From: Burkholderiaceae bacterium | Lineage (GTDB): Bacteria > Pseudomonadota > Gammaproteobacteria > Burkholderiales > Burkholderiaceae_F | Direction of reading: 5' to 3' | Length of the DNA stretch: 5,311 nt | Assembly: GCA_013813185.1 (NCBI GenBank) | Contig: JACCSD010000361.1 | Location: 1 to 5,311 of the forward strand | Part shown: positions 1 through 5,311 of the stretch, piece after piece | Layout: the number at the start of each line of letters is the position of its first letter | Numbering within the stretch: position 1 is the stretch's first letter | Translations under genes and position numbers: made by a program | The notes under the pieces: generated by a model | What the model was told of the DNA's origin: nothing | The model's input: only the letters and a program-made list of their open reading frames with translations | Database searches by the model: none

Positions 1-172
1 GCAAGCCGGCGTCAGTACGGCGGTTGCCTGGTGCTTCACGCAACAGATGCTGCCGGATGACGTGCCCGCGGCCCAGTATCCATCGCTGGCTGCTTTTTCA
101 GCGCAGGCAGAAACGCTACCCGAGTTCAAAGCGGCGCCGTACGGCGAGGGCACTTATCGCGCAGGCGGCTAG
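1..172 (+). CDS. Glutathione S-transferase family protein, C-terminal end (5' truncated by window)
   Basis: Reading from base 2 gives 56 codons and a TAG stop at 170-172; the gene starts left of the window. The peptide contains AGVSTAVAWCFTQQMLP and then YPSLAAFSAQAETLPEFKAA, a pattern I recognise as the last helices of the all-alpha C-terminal domain of cytosolic glutathione S-transferases (a helix ending in a proline-containing 'xxxP.LAA.saraEaLPeF' stretch). Members conjugate or reduce substrates with glutathione in the cytoplasm. The N-terminal thioredoxin-like domain with the glutathione-binding site is not in the window, so neither class nor activity can be judged. The next well-supported gene begins 75 bp downstream on the same strand, so the GST gene could share its transcript. 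The family call rests on sequence wording from memory and a short fragment. The open frame and stop are directly visible. Confidence 0.7.
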   Translation, partial: QAGVSTAVAWCFTQQMLPDDVPAAQYPSLAAFSAQAETLPEFKAAPYGEGTYRAGG

Positions 173-176
173 TCAC

Positions 177-245
177 ATGCTGAGAATCTCGGTCGCCATC
201 TTTTTGCTGTTCTCGCAAGCAGCACTCATGCACAGATCGATCTGA
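177..245 (+). CDS. Possible 22-residue hydrophobic small ORF between the GST gene and the membrane protein gene
   Basis: An ATG at 177-179 lies 4 bp after the GST stop and opens 22 codons (starting MLRISVAIFLLFSQAAL) that end with TGA at 243-245, only 2 bp before the ATG of the next gene. The peptide has a short positive N-terminus followed by about 14 mostly hydrophobic residues, like a tiny membrane peptide or a signal-like leader. The spacing would suit translational coupling from the GST gene through this ORF to the membrane protein gene. No convincing Shine-Dalgarno sequence precedes it, and I do not recognise it as a known family. It may be a chance open frame in a short spacer. Confidence is deliberately low. 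Confidence 0.15.
   Translation: MLRISVAIFLLFSQAALMHRSI
233..244. repeat. Perfect 12-bp palindrome CAGATCGATCTG just before the membrane protein start
   Basis: The 12 bases equal their own reverse complement, and the symmetry does not extend to the flanking base pair. The palindrome ends 3 bp before the ATG at 248, so it occupies the place where a ribosome binding site would be. It could be a protein-binding site. With no loop it would make a poor RNA hairpin. It may also be chance, since GATC-rich words recur elsewhere in the window (for example 4654-4663). Confidence 0.3.
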
Positions 246-247
246 CG

Positions 248-643
248 ATGCGTTATGTCGTTGCCGCAATGTTGGTAATCGTCGGCGTCATTCACTTGCT
301 GCCGCTTGCGGGCGTGCTCGGTGCCGAACGGTTGACGGCGCTGTACGGCGTTTCGTTATCCGATCCGAACCTTGTCATCCTGATGCGGCATCGTGCGGTG
401 CTGTTCGGCTTGCTGGGTCTGTTTCTCATCTTCGCCGCGCTTCGCCGGTCGATGCAGCCTGCCGCGTTTGTCGCGGGTTTTGTCAGCGTGCTGTCTTTCC
501 TGTTTCTCGCAGGGTCGGTCGACGGCCATAACGCGCAGATCGGTCGTGTGTTCGTTGCTGACATTTTCGCGTTGGTCTGTTTGTTGATCGGGGTGGCGGC
601 GTATGTCTACGGAGCTCGAAGCGTCATCCGCAAAGAGCGCTGA
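248..643 (+). CDS. Small four-helix inner-membrane protein of unknown function
   Basis: This 131-residue protein starts at ATG 248 and ends with TGA 641-643. Four hydrophobic segments are visible at about residues 3-23, 49-65, 71-89 and 101-121. A basic MRHR motif (46-49) precedes helix 2, a polar SVDGHNAQIGR loop (90-100) sits between helices 3 and 4, and the tail is basic (RSVIRKER). Positive charges at the tail and around 66-67 favour a cytoplasmic C-terminus. It resembles short proteobacterial membrane proteins that I recall being labelled 'phosphopantetheine adenylyltransferase' in databases. Nothing here supports that enzyme: the protein is mostly membrane helix and shows no nucleotidyltransferase motif. 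No clear Shine-Dalgarno sequence precedes the start, but the ATG is the first in frame and fits the helix 1 boundary. The stop overlaps the next start in TGATG, implying coupled translation with the polymerase-domain gene. Function is unknown. Confidence 0.8.
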   Translation: MRYVVAAMLVIVGVIHLLPLAGVLGAERLTALYGVSLSDPNLVILMRHRAVLFGLLGLFLIFAALRRSMQPAAFVAGFVSVLSFLFLAGSVDGHNAQIGRVFVADIFALVCLLIGVAAYVYGARSVIRKER

Positions 644-1968
644 TGCCGAAGACTTCGCAGAAGGAAAAAGCCGAGCGCGAGCTGCTCGTTGTCGATGAAC
701 GCGAGATCTCGATATCGAACCCGCGCAAGGTGCTCTTTCCCGACGCCGGATACACCAAGCTCGATCTCGTGCACTACTACCTCGCAGTTTCGGAGGGAGC
801 GCTGCGCGCCGCTGGCGGACGGCCCAACGTTCTGGTGCGCTATCCGAACGGCATTGCCGACGAGTTCTTTTTTCAGAAGCGCGCCCCGGCGTCGCGTCCC
901 GCATGGATCGAGGTCGTGACCCTGCGCTTTCCCTCGGGGCGCGAGGCAGAAGAAGTGGTGCCGCGCGACGCGGCGACGCTCGCCTGGATGGCAAACCTCG
1001 CGTGCCTCGAGCTGCATCCGCACCCGGTGCGCGCGGATGATCTCGATCATCCCGACGAGCTGCGGGTCGATCTCGACCCGGTACCCGGCATCGCCTGGAC
1101 CCAGATTCGAGACGTGGCGCGTGTGGTGCAGGAGTGCCTGACCGACTTTGGGCTTATCGGCTGGCCAAAGACGTCGGGCTCGCGCGGAATGCACGTGTAT
1201 GTGCGTATCGAGCAACGCTGGACGTTCGATGAAGTGCGGCGAGCGGCGCTGGCGCTGGCGCGCGAAGTAGAGCGGCGCGCGCCGGCACTGGCAACGAGCA
1301 AGTGGTGGAAGGAAGAGCGCCACGGTGTTTTCATCGACTACAACCAGAATGCAAAAGACCGGACGGTGGCTGCCGCATACTCGGTGCGGCCGACGGCCGA
1401 CGCGCGTGTGTCTGCTCCGATCGCGTGGGACGACGTGGACACCTGTGAGCCCGGCGATTTCACGCTTGCAACGATGCCGGCGCGGTTCGCTCGCGTCGGC
1501 GACCTGCACCAGGGCATCGATCAACAGGCAGGCTCGCTCGAGCGCTTGCTCGAACTGTCCGCACGTCAAGAGCGCGACGGCCTTGGCGATGCGCCCTGGC
1601 CGCCGCAATACAAAAAACAGCCGGGAGAGCCGCTGCGCGTGCAGCCGTCACGCCGGGCGACGAAGCATCCGCTGATCGAGATTGCGCGCGCGCAGCGCAA
1701 GGACGATGCGCTCGCGGGAGTCGAGCGCTGGAAGGCGCGTCATCCGGAGGCTGCCGCGCATCTCGCGCCTGCCGACGTGTTGGTCGATGCGATGCGAGGC
1801 CGGTCGTCGACCTGGACTCGGATACGCGTCAATCTGCAGAATGTGCCCACGCTGCTGAGGCCGGGGCAGGAGTCGCTCGATCCCGACGACGCGCCCGACG
1901 AAGCGATACCCGCTAACGCTGAAGACGTGCCGCGCCGAAAACCTTCTCGAGCTCGTAAGGCGTCGTGA
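643..1968 (+). CDS. Stand-alone LigD-type polymerase/primase domain protein (Prim-PolC-like)
   Basis: The 441-residue protein belongs to the archaeo-eukaryotic primase superfamily, as the polymerase domain of bacterial LigD. The N-terminal signature SNPRKVLFP (25-33), with YTKLDLVHYY after it, and the DEFFFQKRAP loop (73-82) are typical. The three catalytic motifs are intact: DLDP with metal-binding D143 and D145, SGSRGMHVYV with H184 (178-187), and FIDYNQN with D232 (230-236). Family members add ribo- or deoxyribonucleotides to fill gaps at DNA ends during non-homologous end joining or excision repair. The core ends near residue 300. An extension of about 140 residues follows, containing RGRSSTWTRIRVNLQNVP (385-402) and ending in a basic tail. 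There is no ligase or phosphoesterase domain in this polypeptide; a ligase is encoded convergently and overlaps by 56 bp. The ATG at 643 overlaps the upstream TGA, suggesting coupled translation. Family call very secure; LigC-partner subtype is inference from context. Confidence 0.93.
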   Translation: MPKTSQKEKAERELLVVDEREISISNPRKVLFPDAGYTKLDLVHYYLAVSEGALRAAGGRPNVLVRYPNGIADEFFFQKRAPASRPAWIEVVTLRFPSGREAEEVVPRDAATLAWMANLACLELHPHPVRADDLDHPDELRVDLDPVPGIAWTQIRDVARVVQECLTDFGLIGWPKTSGSRGMHVYVRIEQRWTFDEVRRAALALAREVERRAPALATSKWWKEERHGVFIDYNQNAKDRTVAAAYSVRPTADARVSAPIAWDDVDTCEPGDFTLATMPARFARVGDLHQGIDQQAGSLERLLELSARQERDGLGDAPWPPQYKKQPGEPLRVQPSRRATKHPLIEIARAQRKDDALAGVERWKARHPEAAAHLAPADVLVDAMRGRSSTWTRIRVNLQNVPTLLRPGQESLDPDDAPDEAIPANAEDVPRRKPSRARKAS

Positions 1969-3007
1969 CCTCGAGCTGGTCATAGCGGCAATCGCCCGGC
2001 GACTTGTCAGGGCGCCAGCGCAAGAAAACGGCGGCGTGGCGAAAGCGGTCACCCTGCAGATGGTCGTATTTGACCTCGCACACGCGCTCGATCCGCAGCG
2101 GCTCCCACGAGAGATTCTTCCCCGCGCTCCAGCGGCTCTGTGCGCCAGGCATGCGAGTCGAGTCCTCGCCAGCACTGGCCCAGTCGCGCCACGGATGATC
2201 TTGAACGGCGTTGTTTCGTAGCGGCGCAAGATCGATCGCAAGCTGTTTGCGCATCGCCATCGTGAACGACGACGTGACGCCGACGTGTTGCAGAACGCCA
2301 CGATCGTCATACAGGCCAAGCAGCAACGAGCCCACCGTATCGCTGCCGCTTTTGTGCCAGCGAAAGCCGGCAACGACGCAGTCCACGGTACGAGCGTGCT
2401 TGATCTTGATCAGCAAGCGCTTGCCCGGCTGGTAGGGAATGTCGGCAGGCTTCGCGATCACGCCGTCGAGCCCGGCTCCTTCGAAGCGCTGCAACCATTG
2501 CGAGGCGACCGACGTCTCGCGCGTCATTGGCGTCAGGTAGACCGGTGGCTCGACCTCTGCGAATTGTTGCTCCAACAGCGCCCGTCGTTCTGTTTGCGCC
2601 GCGGACATCACGCTGCGGCCATCGAGCGCGAGCACGTCGAATGCGACGAACGACGCCGGTGTTTCTTCTGCCAGCTTGGCAACGCGCGAGGCCGCGGGAT
2701 GCAGACGCAGCTGCAGCGCATCGAAATCCAATCCGTGCGCTGCCGCGATCACGATCTCGCCGTCGATGACGCAGCCGGCCGGAAGCCTTGCGAGCAACGT
2801 GTCATGCAAGTCCGGAAAGTAGCGATCGAGCGGCCGCAGATCGCGGCTTTGAATGAACACGTCCGATGCACTGCGAAAAACGATCGCGCGAAATCCGTCC
2901 CACTTCGGTTCGAATAGATACGACCCGGTCGGCAGCGTGTCCGCCAGCTTGGCGAGCATCGGCTCGATCGGCGGCTCGATCGCAAACGCTGCCGGGCGAT
3001 CGTGCAA
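1913..3007 (-). CDS. ATP-dependent DNA ligase, LigC-like (adenylation plus OB-fold only)
   Basis: The 364-residue enzyme seals DNA nicks using ATP. Motif I is EPKWDGFR (33-40), with K35 the predicted AMP-accepting lysine. Further motifs are SRD with R55, IDGEIV with E84, FDVLALDG (123-130), EGAGLDGVIAKP (176-187) and LLIKIKHARTVD (198-209). The OB-fold follows and ends in motif VI-like LRWRPDK (329-335). Size and layout match mycobacterial LigC, with no polymerase or 3'-phosphoesterase domain. The start is taken as TTG (3007-3005) because the family-typical PPIEPMLAK (12-20) lies upstream of or across the first ATG (2959-2957), and an in-frame stop sits five codons before the TTG. No Shine-Dalgarno sequence is evident for either start. 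The gene follows the PIN-PhoH gene by 15 bp, so it is probably co-transcribed. Its 3' end overlaps the convergent polymerase gene. The ligase call is very secure; assignment to the LigC group is likely. Confidence 0.93.
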   Translation of the reverse strand: MHDRPAAFAIEPPIEPMLAKLADTLPTGSYLFEPKWDGFRAIVFRSASDVFIQSRDLRPLDRYFPDLHDTLLARLPAGCVIDGEIVIAAAHGLDFDALQLRLHPAASRVAKLAEETPASFVAFDVLALDGRSVMSAAQTERRALLEQQFAEVEPPVYLTPMTRETSVASQWLQRFEGAGLDGVIAKPADIPYQPGKRLLIKIKHARTVDCVVAGFRWHKSGSDTVGSLLLGLYDDRGVLQHVGVTSSFTMAMRKQLAIDLAPLRNNAVQDHPWRDWASAGEDSTRMPGAQSRWSAGKNLSWEPLRIERVCEVKYDHLQGDRFRHAAVFLRWRPDKSPGDCRYDQLEVTTPYELEKVFGAARLQR

Positions 3008-3022
3008 GGCTGAGCTGAAGCG

Positions 3023-4645
3023 CTAGAGGATCTCGGCCGCGTAGTCGGCCAGCCGCGAGCGCTCGCCGCGCTGCAAAGTCACGTGCCCGGAGTGCAGCCA
3101 GCCCTTGAAGCGATCGACCACATAGGTCAGTCCCGAAGATCCTTCGGTCAAGTAAGGCGTGTCGATCTGCGCGATGTTGCCCAGGCAAATGACCTTGGTG
3201 CCTGGGCCCGCTCGCGTAACGAGCGTCTTCATCTGCTTTGGCGTCAGGTTCTGCGCTTCGTCGATGATCAGATACTTGCTGATGAACGTCCGTCCGCGCA
3301 TGAAGTTGAGCGACTTGATGCGGATGCGGGTGCGGATCAGATCGTTGGTCGCTGCCCGGCCCCATTCGCCGGCGTTGTCATCGGTCTTGTTCAGCACTTC
3401 GAGGTTGTCTTCGAGAGCGCCCATCCACGGGGCCATCTTTTCTTCTTCAGTGCCCGGTAGGAAACCGATGTCATCGCCGACCGGTACCGTGGCTCGCGTG
3501 ACGATGATCTCCGAGAAGCGCTTGGTCTCCAGCGTCTGCGATAAGCCGGCTGCCAACGCAAGCAGTGTCTTGCCGGTACCCGCCTGCCCGATCAGCGTGA
3601 CGAAATCGCATTCGGGATCCATCAGCAGATTCAGCGCGAAGCTCTGCTCGCGATTGCGCGCGGTCACTCCCCACACCGCGTTCTTCGCGTGCGTGTAATC
3701 GCGCAGAACGCGCAGCTCCGCCGACTTGCCGCGGATCTCGCGCACTTGCGCGTAGAACGTCGTGCCGTTTTCCAAATACACGAACTGATTGACCAGCAAA
3801 CCCGCGACGATCGGCCCGTTGATCCGGTAGTAAGTGAAGCCGCCGTGTTGCCACGACTCCATTCCCTTGCCGTTCTTGTCCCAGAAGCTGGCGGGCAGCT
3901 GCATTACCCCCGTGTAAAGCAGATCGGTGTCTTCGAGCACCTTGTCGTTGGTGTAATCCTCTGCCTGCAAGCCGAGCACGCGCGCCTTGACGCGCATGTT
4001 GATGTCTTTGGACACCAGCACGACATCGCGGGTCGTCTGCAGATTCTTTAGGGCTCGAACAACGCCGAGAATCTGGTTATCCGCCTTTCCTGCGGGCAGG
4101 CTGTCGGGCAGCGTGCCGGCGACGGCCTGCGTTTGAAAGATCAAGCGGCCCGAGGCGTCCTTGTTGCCGAGCGCGGACAGCGGAATCCCTTCTTCGATCG
4201 GCGTCTTGGTGGCGGCGACCAACGAGTCGAGCGTGCGCGACACCTGGCGCGCGCTACGTGCGACTTCCGACATTCCTTTCTTGTGCGAGTCGAGCTCCTC
4301 CAGCGTCATCATCGGCAAGAACACGTCGTGCTCTTCGAAGCGGAACAGGCTCGTCGGGTCGTGCAGCAGCACGTTCGTGTCCAATACGAACAATGTGGGC
4401 GCGCCTGTCGATCGCAGCCTCTTGGTTGCCTTAGTGGGCTGCGGTTTAGATTCGACCACCGCGAGCCGCGCCGACGGGCTCGGCCGGGTGGGCGCCGGTA
4501 GAGGTGCGTGCGGCGCACGCACCATCGGTGCGATGGGCACGACCGCGTGATGCGGGCGCTCTGCCGGGGGAGGCTCGCGTGCGGGCTCCGCCGAAATCGA
4601 CGTCAATACGGTGGCGGGTTTGGTCGGTGCTTTCGGAAGTGGCAT
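3023..4645 (-). CDS. PIN-PhoH family protein (PhoH2-like ribonuclease/ATPase)
   Basis: The 540-residue protein has three parts. Residues 1-80 are rich in proline, alanine and basic residues and look disordered. A PIN nuclease-like domain follows (about 83-245), with acidic positions D89 in LDTN, E116/E117 in TLEELD, D189 in KADNQIL and D214 in SKDIN. The C-terminal PhoH P-loop ATPase has Walker A GQAGTGKT (353-360), Walker B LIIDEAQN (459-466), GNIAQID (489-495) and a terminal RGERSRLADYAAEIL. PIN-PhoH proteins are reported as RNA helicase/ribonucleases, so an RNA-processing role in the cytoplasm is likely; the exact substrate is unknown. The ATG at 4645 is chosen because an upstream GTG at 4750 would overlap bcp by 59 bp and add an unrelated stretch. 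No clear Shine-Dalgarno sequence precedes it. It lies 46 bp after bcp and 15 bp before the ligase. The family is very secure; the exact start is less so. Confidence 0.93.
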   Translation of the reverse strand: MPLPKAPTKPATVLTSISAEPAREPPPAERPHHAVVPIAPMVRAPHAPLPAPTRPSPSARLAVVESKPQPTKATKRLRSTGAPTLFVLDTNVLLHDPTSLFRFEEHDVFLPMMTLEELDSHKKGMSEVARSARQVSRTLDSLVAATKTPIEEGIPLSALGNKDASGRLIFQTQAVAGTLPDSLPAGKADNQILGVVRALKNLQTTRDVVLVSKDINMRVKARVLGLQAEDYTNDKVLEDTDLLYTGVMQLPASFWDKNGKGMESWQHGGFTYYRINGPIVAGLLVNQFVYLENGTTFYAQVREIRGKSAELRVLRDYTHAKNAVWGVTARNREQSFALNLLMDPECDFVTLIGQAGTGKTLLALAAGLSQTLETKRFSEIIVTRATVPVGDDIGFLPGTEEEKMAPWMGALEDNLEVLNKTDDNAGEWGRAATNDLIRTRIRIKSLNFMRGRTFISKYLIIDEAQNLTPKQMKTLVTRAGPGTKVICLGNIAQIDTPYLTEGSSGLTYVVDRFKGWLHSGHVTLQRGERSRLADYAAEIL

Positions 4646-4691
4646 CAGCGGGGCGATCGATCGGTCGAAGGGAATTTCGAAGGAACAAACA
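4646..4691 (-). other. 46-bp bcp-phoH spacer with short repeats and no obvious ribosome binding site
   Basis: The spacer between the bcp stop and the chosen phoH ATG holds two direct copies of TCGAAGG on the plus strand (4665-4671 and 4677-4683), 12 bp apart start to start. It also has the palindromes TTCGAA (4676-4681) and CGATCGATCG (4654-4663). No purine-rich Shine-Dalgarno sequence is seen within 15 bp of the ATG, and no GC stem followed by a T-run marks a terminator. It is best read as an intra-operon spacer. The repeats may be chance. Confidence 0.3.
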
Positions 4692-5156
4692 TCAAGCGAG
4701 AGATTGCACGAACGCAAGAACCTGATCGACGTGGTTCGGCACCTTGACACCGCGCCACTCTTTGCGCAGCTTGCCGGCGCCGTCGATCACGAACGTGCTG
4801 CGTTCGACGCCGCGCACCTGGCGGCCGTACATGTTCTTCATCTTCATCACGCCGAACAGCTCGCACAGCGCTTCGTCCGGATCGGAGATCAGCTCGAACG
4901 GAAACTTCATCTTGGCTTTAAAGCTTTCATGCGACTTCAGCGTGTCGCGCGATACGCCAGCGACTGTCGCGTTTGCCCGCGCGAATTTTGAAGTGGCGTT
5001 GCCAAAATCCGAGCCTTCGGTCGTGCAGCCGGGCGTGTTGTCTTTCGGATAAAAGTACAGGACGACAGTCTTGCCGCGTTGCGCGGACAACGTGAAGTCG
5101 CCGCCGGTGGACGCCGCCGTGAAATCAGGGACCATGCTGTCTAGTGCAACTGGCAT
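4692..5156 (-). CDS. bcp: Bcp/PrxQ-type peroxiredoxin lacking the usual resolving cysteine
   Basis: The 154-residue protein is a full-length atypical peroxiredoxin that reduces hydrogen peroxide and organic peroxides in the cytoplasm, normally recycled by thioredoxin or another thiol donor. The thioredoxin-fold core is clear: VPDFTAAS near the N-terminus, then VVLYFYPKDNTPGCTTEGSDF with peroxidatic C44 (segments within 31-51), GVSRDTLKSHESF (67-79), ISDPDEALCELFGV (90-103) and RSTFVIDGAGKL (119-130). E. coli Bcp has a second cysteine five residues after the first; here that position is S49. The only other cysteine is C98, which aligns with the non-resolving C99 of E. coli Bcp. This suggests a 1-Cys mechanism, as I recall being described for a Burkholderia Bcp. 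The ATG at 5156-5154 gives the normal family length and follows the Mth938-like stop by 13 bp, indicating an operon. Confidence 0.94.
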   Translation of the reverse strand: MPVALDSMVPDFTAASTGGDFTLSAQRGKTVVLYFYPKDNTPGCTTEGSDFGNATSKFARANATVAGVSRDTLKSHESFKAKMKFPFELISDPDEALCELFGVMKMKNMYGRQVRGVERSTFVIDGAGKLRKEWRGVKVPNHVDQVLAFVQSLA

Positions 5157-5169
5157 CGGAGTTCGGGCG

Positions 5170-5311
5170 TTAGGTTTCGACGCTCAGTTCAACAAACAAC
5201 GCGGCCGCGACCTTGCGGCTTTCGGCCACCAGTATGTTGTAGGTACGGCAGGCTGCCTGCGTGTCCATCACTTCGAGGCCGATGCGCGCATCGGTCAAGG
5301 GACGCGTCAAG
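5170..5311 (-). CDS. Mth938-like (NDUFAF3/DUF498 family) protein, C-terminal end, truncated by window
   Basis: Reading leftwards from base 5310 gives 46 codons and a TAA stop at 5172-5170. The peptide includes LTDARIGLEVMDTQAACRTY and then NILVAESRKVAAALFVEL. I recognise this as the end of the small Mth938-like domain, whose members carry the 'G.EvMdT.aAcrTYNiL..EgR.VaAaL' pattern. The mitochondrial relative NDUFAF3 helps assemble respiratory complex I; the bacterial role is not established. The gene begins beyond the right edge. Its stop lies 13 bp before the bcp start, so it is probably the upstream member of the Mth938-bcp-phoH-ligase unit. The frame and stop are certain; the family call is from recalled wording of a short fragment. 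Confidence 0.75.
   Translation of the reverse strand, partial: LTRPLTDARIGLEVMDTQAACRTYNILVAESRKVAAALFVELSVET

Noticed and set aside
24..245. A 73-codon plus-strand frame starting inside the GST end
   Set aside because: Its first two thirds overlap the GST coding frame and give an arginine-rich shadow product. Only the last 22 codons, outside the GST gene, merit a low-confidence mention.
607..1608. A 333-codon open frame on the minus strand opposite the polymerase gene
   Set aside because: It is antisense to a gene with intact catalytic motifs. Its product is arginine/histidine rich with no recognisable domain, typical of antisense frames in GC-rich DNA.
1946..1977. Two direct copies of CTCGAGCT 24 bp apart near the convergent gene ends
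   Set aside because: The spacing is exactly eight codons and both copies encode Leu-Glu contexts in the ligase tail (QLEV and ELEK), so codon use explains it. There is no stem plus T-run to make a terminator.
2285..2917. A 210-codon open frame on the plus strand opposite the ligase gene
   Set aside because: It lies fully inside the convincingly conserved ligase and encodes a composition-biased, unrecognisable peptide.
4400..4645. Repetitive-looking GC-rich stretch at the start of phoH
   Set aside because: It encodes the proline/alanine-rich disordered N-terminus of the PIN-PhoH protein; no true tandem repeat unit was found.
4646..4750. An N-terminal extension of the PIN-PhoH protein from a GTG at 4750, adding 35 residues
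   Set aside because: It would overlap the bcp coding end by 59 bp, and the added residues do not resemble the family. The ATG at 4645 gives a sensible protein.
1..5311. Possible defence system, mobile element or CRISPR array
   Set aside because: No transposase, integrase, phage gene, regularly spaced repeat or terminal inverted repeat was seen. The PIN and ligase/polymerase genes fit housekeeping repair and RNA-processing families.

Overview
The window reads as ordinary chromosome of a Betaproteobacterium, most likely a member of the Burkholderiales. This rests on three things: the moderately high GC (around 60% by eye), the wording of the recognisable proteins, and the order Mth938-like gene, bcp, PIN-PhoH gene, which I remember as common in Burkholderia relatives. 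The taxonomic call is inference. No rRNA, tRNA, CRISPR array, insertion sequence or phage gene was seen.

Layout. The left part runs on the plus strand: the 3' end of a probable glutathione S-transferase gene (to 172), a 75-bp gap holding a possible 22-codon ORF and a perfect 12-bp palindrome, a small four-helix membrane protein (248-643), and a stand-alone LigD-type polymerase/primase domain protein (643-1968) whose start codon overlaps the preceding stop codon (TGATG). The right part runs on the minus strand, read from the right edge leftwards: the 3' end of an Mth938-like gene (5311-5170), a Bcp/PrxQ peroxiredoxin (5156-4692), a PIN-PhoH ATPase (4645-3023) and an ATP-dependent DNA ligase of the LigC type (3007-1913). 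The gaps of 13, 46 and 15 bp suggest one transcription unit. The two blocks meet tail to tail, with the polymerase and ligase genes overlapping by 56 bp.

How the genes work together. The polymerase and the ligase are the two core activities of bacterial non-homologous end joining or gap-filling repair. Here they are two separate polypeptides instead of one LigD fusion, and no Ku gene or 3'-phosphoesterase domain lies in the window. The pair resembles mycobacterial LigC with its partner Prim-PolC, which has been linked to base excision repair, so short-gap filling and sealing is as plausible as end joining. Bcp reduces peroxides and PIN-PhoH is a predicted RNA-acting nuclease/ATPase. Their link to the ligase may be no more than shared transcription. 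The most unusual local points are the missing resolving cysteine in Bcp, the ligase TTG start only five codons after an in-frame phoH stop, and the convergent overlapping polymerase/ligase pair.
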